In this document: positions 14,206 to 20,607 of the stretch, piece after piece
How positions within the stretch are numbered: position 1 is the first letter of the stretch
Layout of the letters: every line of letters begins with the position of its first letter
From: a virus
Strand: one strand, 5' to 3'
Length of the DNA: 64,000 bases
Virus record (IMG/VR): IMGVR_UViG_3300009788_000096
Span: 1 to 64,000 of that record
Made by a program: the position numbers and the translations under genes
Notes under the pieces: generated by a model
What the model saw: the letters and a program-made list of their open reading frames with translations, nothing else
The model's database searches: none
What the model was told of the DNA's origin: nothing

Positions 14206-14262
14206 ACTACCTCATCAGTATCCAGCCATCACACTGGATAGACATCTAAAAGATGTTTCGGA
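14206..14262 (-). ncRNA. hammerhead ribozyme 15 (type II, first in the operon)
   Basis: TCCGAAA, stem III CATCT/AGATG with TTT loop, GUC, perfect stem I TATCCAG/CTGGATA, CUGAUGA, GG/CC. Predicted cut is between 14241 and 14240. Loop I TGAT pairs with flank GTCA (one GU). It is the promoter-proximal copy and directly follows a predicted terminator. Confidence 0.93.
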
Positions 14263-14265
14263 AAG

Positions 14266-14297
14266 TAAAAAGAGGAGCGAACCCGAAGATCCGCTCC
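14266..14297 (-). terminator. intrinsic terminator, leftward
   Basis: Minus strand GGAGCG...CGCTCC stem (6 bp, 12-nt loop GATCTTCGGGTT that can pair further inside) followed at once by TCTTTTT. It lies between the noncoding divergent region and the first hammerhead, so leftward transcripts must read through it or start just inside. That makes it a possible control point. Confidence 0.6.
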
Positions 14298-15293
14298 CCA
14301 AGGCTTTAACCATTTAAAGGAGGAGGATTAAGCAATGCACGTTCCTGCGTAATTACTAAATTTCATTACGGTATATTCCGGTATTGGATTCGCATGAGTA
14401 CTTAAAACAGACACACGATCTTGCAGCTTTAATGTCTGCAGGGTGGAGCTGATTGATTCCGCCGAATCACCTATAAACAAAAAGATCAAAGATGCGAAAT
14501 TATCTTTTCTCCCCGACCTCCCAGTTCTAAAACCAGGAGCCCGGACCTTTAGCATTTTAGCCGTCGCCTTATTCTTCACGGTTATAACAAGAATCCGAGG
14601 ATTGATTCGGAAAGTGGAACGTGACTAACTTTTGATAAGTTAACTCGTAGCCAATAGTCGAAACCATTTAGCTCGTAATTTTCTTATCACAGATTGGGGT
14701 ATTGTAGAGTAAATTTTCTTTTTAGCGTTGGACACAAAAGTAATCTAAAAACGCATGGCTATTATCAGACGGTATAGGATAATCCATCGCCCTGGAAGCC
14801 TTTATAGAAAAAGTTGAACCTGATTCCAAACGTGAAGCTTTTAACTTTCCACGCCCAGTTTCGAGAACAATCACCTTGGCAGCATTGTTATAAACCGATT
14901 CCTCTGACAAAAAGTGTTTATCCCAACTGATCCAATTTCGCAATTGAAGTAAACATTGGGATAAATATAAAACGGCCAGGAAGTAAAAAGAAAAGAAAGG
15001 GTTTAAAACTTTATGCTATTGAAATTTTTAACCGCTCCTTTGCACAGTAACTATTTTAAGTCCGCATAATTCCGATGTATTTAAACAAGCTTAAAATTAA
15101 TTAAGCGGGAATCCCACATTAAACCAAATACTGTGTTTAAAAACCATCCCAGAGAAGCTTAAATTTTCAACCGCCTTATGTCAAAGATGATGCCCGCCGA
15201 CTATGTGAGCCCGGTCATTGTTTTTGTTTTGTTTTTAAACCCCGTTTTCTGAGCCTAAAAACCGGCGGTTTTGCATCTGAACCGCCTATATAT

Positions 15294-15321
15294 ATGATAA
15301 CACATGGGGGTTATATGACAA
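15294..15321 (-). promoter_or_regulatory. candidate leftward promoter
   Basis: Minus strand TTGTCA, 16-nt spacer, TATCAT: one mismatch from consensus in each box. It is positioned to drive the leftward operon. A weak inference, since AT-rich DNA gives many such matches. Confidence 0.3.
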
Positions 15322-15810
15322 GCTTTATATGCCCTAAAGGGCATATATATTGGCTAAATTGAACTATATAAATAGCTGCCTGGATGCCCCGACCTCGTAG
15401 GTCTGTGTGCCTGTTTGTGGGTCCCCTATTCCTATGGATTAGGTCAGGTTATAGATCCACGGTTCTACTGGGCTTAGTGCGCATTGTGCCAAAAAGCTCC
15501 TAAACTGCCCTTTTTGGCCTTTTAAACTATATGCCCATTTGACCTTTTTTGACCTTTTTTGCAGGTGTTTCTGGCCAGCCCTCGTGTGTCAAGGGTTTAG
15601 GTTGAGTTTAAACTCCACTTAGATCCACTGAAACCGGGGATCTATAAAATCCTGCCCTGAGAAATATTTTTTTGGCTTTTTTTGTCCAGAACTGCATATT
15701 TGGCCAACTGACACAAAGTAACACGCACCAGTGCCCCTATCCATAGGGATCTGCTGGGCTAAAAATACCTGCCCATAAGTGACTGGAGTTTCATCAAATA
15801 TCGACGTAAA

Positions 15811-16058
15811 TTAGGCTAAAATAGGCTAAAAAGGGGCAAAACAGCCCACACCAGCCGTGAGTCTATGCCACGGTTATAAGTGACTGTTTTAACACAATAT
15901 ATGGATATTTTAGCCTATTTTAGCTTATTTTAAGGCCAAAAACAGCCCACTGGGTCAATGCTGGCCGCGACTATAGGCCACTATAAACAGGTTAAATATA
16001 TATAGGCTAAAAACGGCCCAGTAGACCCAGCTATATCAAGGCTCCGCTGGGCTAAAAT
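15811..16058. repeat. GGCTAAAA-type direct and inverted repeats
   Basis: TAGGCTAAAATAGGCTAAAA at 15812-15831, the inverted TTTTAGCCTATTTTAGCTTA near 15908, ATAGGCTAAAAA near 16002 and GGGCTAAAATT near 16049; another GGGCTAAAAA is near 15754. Iteron-like spacing suggests a binding-site array for a replication initiator or regulator; inference. Confidence 0.45.
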
Positions 16059-16154
16059 TAACCGTTCCTAAACTATAAATACCGCCTATAAAAGATCACT
16101 TGACTAAACAGGTCCGCGAAGATTGGAAGAAAAGAAAACAAGTGTAATAAAGGC

Positions 16155-16184
16155 TTGTCAGGGTGATAGGTTGTGAAGTAAAAT
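16155..16184 (+). promoter_or_regulatory. candidate rightward promoter
   Basis: TTGTCA, 18-nt spacer, TAAAAT, about 50 nt before the terminase small subunit start. A TATAAATA box at 16074 resembles a T4-type late promoter and is an alternative. Confidence 0.3.
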
Positions 16185-16233
16185 TCTTTTATTTAAACCA
16201 AATTCGGATCCAATTAAAAGTGAAGTAAATAAT

Positions 16234-16800
16234 GTGAGAATAATAACCCGTAGAAATAGAGATAATCATCCAAGGCGTAAAATAAGAAGGCGATCCAGAA
16301 GTAAAGGAGCGCCGACCAAATTTACTCGAAGACGGAAGAATATCATTTATAATGGTTTAAGAGCGAGGTTGCCATTGGAAAGATGTTGCGATTTAGCAGG
16401 GATAAACTATACGACTTTTAGGACTTGGATGAAAAAAGGTCGAGAAAGTGATTCGGGGCTTCATCGCAATTTTCGTTTAAAAGTCAAGTGTATTCAGGCC
16501 GATTTGGAAAAAGAAGCATTAAATGTTATCCGAAAAGCACAATCAGGTGGAGAACGAATAAGAGAGACAAAAATTGAGATAGAATCGGGTTGGAAAGGTG
16601 ACATTAAAAAGGTGACAAAGTCAAGTAGGACCCGTCCAAGTGTTTGGCAAGCTGCGGCTTGGTATCTTGAACGCCGTCATCGTGAGACATATGGCAGGGA
16701 TCCAATTAATCCTGACGAAGAAAAGTCGGCTGAAGAGTTCGCAAAGGAAATTAAAGAGGCTGCGGACGCAATGTTTCAAACTGTTCCAGCGGAGGCTTAA
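16234..16800 (+). CDS. terS: terminase small subunit
   Basis: 188 aa. The N-terminus is Arg-rich (RRKIRRRSRSK), followed by a helix-turn-helix (LERCCDLAGINYTTFRTWMKKGRE, about residues 50-73) typical of small terminase subunits that recognise packaging sites, then a helical oligomerisation region and an acidic end. GTG start with only a weak SD. The stop overlaps the large subunit start region (TAATTG). The call rests on the HTH plus its position directly before the large subunit. Confidence 0.85.
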   Translation: MRIITRRNRDNHPRRKIRRRSRSKGAPTKFTRRRKNIIYNGLRARLPLERCCDLAGINYTTFRTWMKKGRESDSGLHRNFRLKVKCIQADLEKEALNVIRKAQSGGERIRETKIEIESGWKGDIKKVTKSSRTRPSVWQAAAWYLERRHRETYGRDPINPDEEKSAEEFAKEIKEAADAMFQTVPAEA

Positions 16801-18171
16801 TTGAGACAAGCGTTAGAAAAAGTAGAAGTATTATCGGATCGCTGGTATCCATTAGATTACCATCCAACTCAAGCTGAATTATGGAATTCCACATCCCGCT
16901 TTAACGTTGTTCCAGCTGGCCGTCGTTCTGGGAAAACCGAAATATCAGGAAAACGGAAAGTAATTATAAAGGCGTTACAAGGCGATCCGAAATATCCTGA
17001 TTATAACATCTTCGTAGCAGCTCCCACTTTTAATCAAGCAAAACGAATCTATTGGTCTGATCTGAAAAAACTCTCCCCGAAACATCTTATTAAAAGGGTT
17101 CGAGAATCCGGGCTTTCCATCGAATATATTATGGGAAGTACTATCCAAGTTATGGGTATGGACAAGCCCGAAAGAATAGAGGGATCTCCTTGGAATCATG
17201 GTGTCCTGGATGAATATGGAAACATGAAGGAGCAGACATGGCCAGAACACGTTCGCCCTGCCCTTGCTGATCGCAATGGGACATGTGACTTCATTGGTGT
17301 TCCGGAAGGTAGAAATCATTATTATGACTTGTGGAAACGGACCCTTAGTGATGACACTGGGTTGTGGGCTGGCCATCACTGGATAAGCGCAGATATTTTA
17401 CCTGCTGACGAAATAGAACAAGCGAAAAGAGATCTGGATGACTTAACTTACCAACAGGAATTCGAAGGATCATTTGTTCTTTTCGCAGGAATGGCTTATT
17501 ACAACTGGAACGAAAAAAGAAATGCTCAACCGTGGGCTCAGCATTATAATCCGAAAGGAGATCTAATTTTCATGTTGGATTTTAATGTTGAACCAGGAGT
17601 TGCGGCTGTTGCACAGGAAATGAGAAGTTATATTCCGGGTCAACTCGCTATTGTCGGAAAAAGTACTACCGCGATTATCGGAGAAGTTTATATTCCACGG
17701 AACTCTAATACGATAAGGGTTTGTAATAAGCTCGCAGAAGACTGGGGAGAACACAAGGGAAATGTCTTCTGCTATGGGGATTCCACAGGAGGAGCTGGAG
17801 GAAGCGCGAAGATCGCGGGCTCCGATTGGGATTTGGTGAAGAAAGTTCTATTTCCGGTTTTTGGCGAGCGCTTACATTTTAGGGTTCCGGCCGCAAACCC
17901 ACGCGAGAGAGTCAGAGTCAATTCGGTCAATTCTCGGTTGAAAAACGTTCTGGGCGAATCCTATTTAGTTGTTGATCCCGGAAAGGCTCCGCATGTAGTA
18001 AAAGACTTTGAAGGCGTAAGATTAATTGTGGGCGGAACGGGAGATATCGACAAAAAGGCCGATCCTAAGTTAACTCACTTGTCCGACGCGGTTGGTTACT
18101 ATATCCACAGAGAGTATCCTGTCCGTCGTTATGTGGCTTCCACTGAAAAACGTTTTCTCAAGGCAGCATAA
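16801..18171 (+). CDS. terL: terminase large subunit
   Basis: 456 aa, TTG start directly after the small subunit stop. It is the ATP-driven packaging motor and headful nuclease. Walker A AGRRSGKT at residues 39-46, Walker B VLDE near 135-138, then the RNase H-like nuclease acids: FMLDF near 258, YGDSTGG near 325 and SDAVGYY near 427. Length is normal for the family. This is the most secure call in the window. Confidence 0.96.
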   Translation: MRQALEKVEVLSDRWYPLDYHPTQAELWNSTSRFNVVPAGRRSGKTEISGKRKVIIKALQGDPKYPDYNIFVAAPTFNQAKRIYWSDLKKLSPKHLIKRVRESGLSIEYIMGSTIQVMGMDKPERIEGSPWNHGVLDEYGNMKEQTWPEHVRPALADRNGTCDFIGVPEGRNHYYDLWKRTLSDDTGLWAGHHWISADILPADEIEQAKRDLDDLTYQQEFEGSFVLFAGMAYYNWNEKRNAQPWAQHYNPKGDLIFMLDFNVEPGVAAVAQEMRSYIPGQLAIVGKSTTAIIGEVYIPRNSNTIRVCNKLAEDWGEHKGNVFCYGDSTGGAGGSAKIAGSDWDLVKKVLFPVFGERLHFRVPAANPRERVRVNSVNSRLKNVLGESYLVVDPGKAPHVVKDFEGVRLIVGGTGDIDKKADPKLTHLSDAVGYYIHREYPVRRYVASTEKRFLKAA

Positions 18172-18182
18172 GGAGAAGTGTT

Positions 18183-18404
18183 ATGGCAGTACGGATGAAA
18201 AGGAAATCACGAATTACATCAAAACAAAAGTCGGCTCGTAGAAAGAATATGGCGCTTGCCAGGAAGTCAAAAAAGGACAATAAAAAGAAGATTAAGAAAT
18301 CGTTGACTGGTAGACCTCAAATTACGACAAGCAGATCTGGCAAAAGAACGAAATGGACAAAGGGAGTTCCACGACCCACTGGACCCAGGAAACGAAGAAA
18401 ATAA
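18183..18404 (+). CDS. small very basic protein, paralogue of 20104-20325
   Basis: 73 aa, about 40% Lys/Arg. It shares KQKSARRKN..ARKSKK with the 20104 gene, so the two are paralogues flanking a seven-gene insertion. Probably binds DNA (head content or packaging accessory), but this is inference. SD AAGGAGAAGTGTT. Confidence 0.65.
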   Translation: MAVRMKRKSRITSKQKSARRKNMALARKSKKDNKKKIKKSLTGRPQITTSRSGKRTKWTKGVPRPTGPRKRRK

Positions 18405-18425
18405 ATCGCAAAGGAGCTGATTACT

Positions 18426-18563
18426 ATTTCTGATTCTGATCGGGTATGGAAGTTTCAAGGCAGTATAGTTATCTTCGTCATAATCGTTTACTCTATTGTT
18501 TTGATCTATAAAGTAGTCAACTGGAAAGCATTGTATATTTGGTTAAAACTTCTAAAATTCTAA
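18426..18563 (+). CDS. small membrane protein with non-AUG start
   Basis: 45 aa if started at ATT 18426, which lies 9 nt after AAAGGAG; no ATG, GTG or TTG fits that SD, though CTG 18417 is possible. One clear TM helix (SIVIFVIIVYSIVLIY). The stop TAA overlaps the next ATG (TAATG). Start codon uncertain. Confidence 0.4.
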   Translation: MSDSDRVWKFQGSIVIFVIIVYSIVLIYKVVNWKALYIWLKLLKF

Positions 18564-18847
18564 TGATGATTACGGTCTGTCCAAATTGCGGGTTACAACA
18601 TAAAGTCAAAACGAAAGTATTTAATATTAACGATTCAACGGTAACGGAACCAAATGTTGAAAACAACTTATCTTCATATAACTTTGCTACACACGATTGG
18701 GACTTCTCAAATGGGAGAAATCCAATTTGTGTCAAGTGCAACCAGACCCCACAGGACCTGGGTTTCTGGTCAAATGGAAGTGAGGATATTTTAAATGAGT
18801 GGAAACGAAGACCACAAGGATGGCGAAAGCCTTGCCCAAGAAGATAA
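18563..18847 (+). CDS. hypothetical zinc-ribbon protein
   Basis: 94 aa. CPNCG at the N-terminus and CVKC in the middle make a likely zinc ribbon. The start at 18563 overlaps the preceding stop; a longer TTG form is less likely. Overlaps the next gene by about 50 nt. Family unknown. Confidence 0.6.
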   Translation: MMITVCPNCGLQHKVKTKVFNINDSTVTEPNVENNLSSYNFATHDWDFSNGRNPICVKCNQTPQDLGFWSNGSEDILNEWKRRPQGWRKPCPRR

Positions 18848-19172
18848 AGTAGTAAATATCTATGAGGGCAGCGATCCAATACTTCAAGAGGATATTGTGT
18901 TCCGTCAGGGAAAAGATGGAGAACAAGTAGTCCATCTTTTTGACGATTTGCAATCTATTGAAACATTGAAGACAATCATTAATAAGATCAAAAACGATGA
19001 ACTGCATAATTTCATCGTAATTGCTCAACATAAAAATAACGAAGAAGAACGAGAAGCGACAGGACAAGAGAACGGAAATACCTTTTACTTCTATGGCAAA
19101 GATACATGTACTACATTGCTCGGCTTGGCTCAGCGGATAACGCAAATTATTGGCAACTTTATGGACACTTAA
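18795..19172 (+). CDS. hypothetical acidic protein
   Basis: 125 aa, acidic, no TM. Helical C-terminus (TTLLGLAQRITQIIGNF). Starts MSGNEDHKDG after GAGGATATTTTAA. Part of a compact set of overlapping small genes between terminase and portal. Family unknown. Confidence 0.65.
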   Translation: MSGNEDHKDGESLAQEDKVVNIYEGSDPILQEDIVFRQGKDGEQVVHLFDDLQSIETLKTIINKIKNDELHNFIVIAQHKNNEEEREATGQENGNTFYFYGKDTCTTLLGLAQRITQIIGNFMDT

Positions 19173-19174
19173 TA

Positions 19175-19426
19175 ATGGCAAAAGGAACATACCCTGAAAT
19201 TACCGATGGCGGAAAGTTTAATGTAGATATTGATAATGAATATCTTCGTTTTGCTTGTTGCAGTTGTGGTCATGTCCATATATTTGTTATCGACAGGGAA
19301 GAAAAAGGAAAGTGTAAAGTAACTCTGGATAGTGATCGAAAAGGAACCGCACAATTAAGGAGACACAATTTCGGGAGTCTACAAAAGAAGAATCCCACAA
19401 AATGGGATATAAAGAGGAAGAGATGA
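19175..19426 (+). CDS. hypothetical Cys/His protein
   Basis: 83 aa. ATG at 19175 (MAKGTYPEITDGG) is preferred over an upstream start inside the previous gene. CCSCGHVHIF could bind zinc. Basic C-terminus (WDIKRKR). Overlaps the next gene by 4 nt (ATGA). Confidence 0.6.
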   Translation: MAKGTYPEITDGGKFNVDIDNEYLRFACCSCGHVHIFVIDREEKGKCKVTLDSDRKGTAQLRRHNFGSLQKKNPTKWDIKRKR

Positions 19427-19752
19427 ACCCGTTCGACGAACACAGAAACATCCAACCTGTTGATGATCATAATAAATCACATGCCATCGCAGAAGTACTA
19501 CAAATGGTAAACAGCGATATGGTTTATTGTTGTCCTGATTGCGATTATTCATCTTTTTATCTCATTGCGGGGACTCGCAATCTGGAGTCGTTTGCTGGGT
19601 TCCAGTGTGCCAATGAAGATTGTCAACTGTTTTTTAAGTTCCCTAAAATTATATCAAGAAAAAAAGTACTTATCTACAAACCCGAATTAACGGACGATAA
19701 GAAAGAAGTCAAATTTTATAACACGTATGAAGGAGAAGAAGATGATGATTGA
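19423..19752 (+). CDS. hypothetical zinc-ribbon protein
   Basis: 109 aa. The start at 19423 follows AAAGAGGAAGAG. CCPDC and a later C-x4-C pair form a probable zinc ribbon. Acidic end (EGEEDDD). Coupled on both sides by overlaps. Confidence 0.6.
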   Translation: MNPFDEHRNIQPVDDHNKSHAIAEVLQMVNSDMVYCCPDCDYSSFYLIAGTRNLESFAGFQCANEDCQLFFKFPKIISRKKVLIYKPELTDDKKEVKFYNTYEGEEDDD

Positions 19753-20008
19753 TGATGTATACAAACCAAAGTCAGACAAAGAATGGCAAGCAGAAAATGA
19801 TGCCAACACTCTTGCGAGAGCAAACTTAATTACTTCGGATGCAGAGAGATTAAGTGCCGCGCAAGATGCAGCTGCTCAAATGGCTGAGAAAGAAAAAGAA
19901 GAAGCGGCAGCAATGACTAAGGTAGCAAAAGGCCAAAAGACCAGACCGGCCCGAGAAGGAACAGGTCAATCACCTTCAAGAGATTTCAATGTGTTCGAAA
20001 AGATTTAA
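19742..20008 (+). CDS. hypothetical helical protein
   Basis: 88 aa, charged and helical (AAAQMAEKEKEEAAAMTK), probable coiled coil at 25-60. Starts at the ATG pair 19742/19745 after AAGGAGAAGA. Sits just before the tRNA. Family unknown. Confidence 0.6.
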   Translation: MMIDDVYKPKSDKEWQAENDANTLARANLITSDAERLSAAQDAAAQMAEKEKEEAAAMTKVAKGQKTRPAREGTGQSPSRDFNVFEKI

Positions 20009-20014
20009 GTCAAA

Positions 20015-20086
20015 GAGGGAATAGCTCAGTGGTAGAGTGCCGGCTTTCCAGGCTGGATGTCGTAGGTTCAAATCCTGCTTCCCTCT
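20015..20086 (+). tRNA. tRNA-Gly (anticodon UCC)
   Basis: 72 nt. Acceptor GAGGGAA/TTCCCTC, D arm GCTC-AGTGGTA-GAGT, anticodon stem CCGGC/GCTGG with loop TTTCCAG giving UCC, short variable loop, T arm GTAGG-TTCAAAT-CCTGC. CCA is not encoded. It reads GGA (and GGN by wobble), probably supporting translation of phage genes. Confidence 0.95.
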
Positions 20087-20103
20087 CTAATAAGGAGGAT
20101 GTT

Positions 20104-20325
20104 ATGGCAAAACGGAAGATGACCGCATCAGAACGGCATTTTATGGGTAAGCCGAAGAAGATCAGTGCGAAACAAAAATCAGCTCGCAGGAAGAATATCA
20201 AAATTGCACGGAAGTCAAAGAAGGGAAGAGGAAAAGGGAAGAAGCGGACAAAGAAACAAGAACGTGATAATATGTTTTCCTCCAGAGAGAAAAGAGTATT
20301 GTCTTGGATCAAAGCGAATAGGTAA
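20104..20325 (+). CDS. small very basic protein, paralogue of 18183-18404
   Basis: 73 aa, Lys/Arg-rich, with KQKSARRKN and ARKSKKG in common with the 18183 gene; the C-terminus differs (SSREKRVLSWIKANR). Starts at 20104 after TAAGGAGGATGTT. Likely a DNA-binding head or packaging accessory; inference. Confidence 0.65.
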   Translation: MAKRKMTASERHFMGKPKKISAKQKSARRKNIKIARKSKKGRGKGKKRTKKQERDNMFSSREKRVLSWIKANR

Positions 20326-20341
20326 TAAGGGAGGTGATCTT

Positions 20342-20488
20342 ATGCCTAAAGGAACAAGGGTCCACAGGTGAGTGCTAAAAAAAACCCGTAGGGGTATGGG
20401 TAAAACGTCAGCGATTAAGCTCTGTCAGAAGTCAACTGGTCAGAGTTATGCGACAGGAAGGAAGTCAAGAAAAGGGAGGAAGTCATAA
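20342..20488 (+). CDS. small basic protein with in-frame UGA at codon 10
   Basis: 49 codons including TGA at 20369-20371. Strong SD AGGGAGGTGATCTT. After the UGA the same frame continues as VLKKTRRGMGKTSAI and ends QSYATGRKSRKGRKS, a plausible small basic phage protein. The next gene has UGA at the equivalent place before a similar V-x-K-x-x-RRG-G segment. Options are UGA recoding or readthrough (a Cys is usual before the Val in relatives I recall), reinitiation at the GTG right after TGA, or decay. UGA is a normal stop elsewhere in the window. Confidence 0.5.
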
Positions 20489-20595
20489 TGCCTAAAAAGA
20501 AAAAAGCGACCCTGAAACAATGAGTGGCTAAACGTCTTCGACGTGGAGGGTCGAAAAAAGCAGCAACAAAACATTGCAAGCAGTCAAGAAAATAA
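20488..20595 (+). CDS. small basic protein with in-frame UGA at codon 12
   Basis: 36 codons including TGA at 20521-20523. SD AAAAGGGAGGAAGTCATA; the start overlaps the previous stop (TAATG). After UGA the frame reads VAKRLRRGGSKKAA and KHCKQSRK, aligning with the previous gene around UGA-V-x-K and RRG-G. A short stem ACGTC/GACGT begins about 9 nt after the UGA. Homologous UGA positions in two genes argue against a random mutation. Confidence 0.5.
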
Positions 20596-20607
20596 AAAGG
20601 AAGAACA

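Larger units (their letters stand above)
14298..16233. other. noncoding divergent region between early and late modules
   Basis: About 1.9 kb with no convincing gene. Weak minus-strand frames at 14328-14579 (GTG start) and 14722-14943 (TTG start) lack an SD. The sequence is AT-rich and repetitive, with recurring GGCTAAAA-type motifs in both orientations, TTTAAAC and TATAAATA-like boxes. It separates the leftward operon from the rightward packaging genes and is the best place here for promoters and possibly a replication origin. Confidence 0.6.

Noticed and set aside
14328-14943. Two minus-strand open frames (83 and 73 codons) in the divergent region
   Set aside because: They need GTG or TTG starts without any SD, while every accepted gene in this operon has a strong one. 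Composition matches the noncoding repeats. Kept only as part of the noncoding region.
20342-20595. Genome-wide reassignment of UGA
   Set aside because: Many plus- and minus-strand genes end at UGA with tight ATGA overlaps (for example 37866, 56898, 57943), and no large gene has an internal UGA. Only two small genes are affected.
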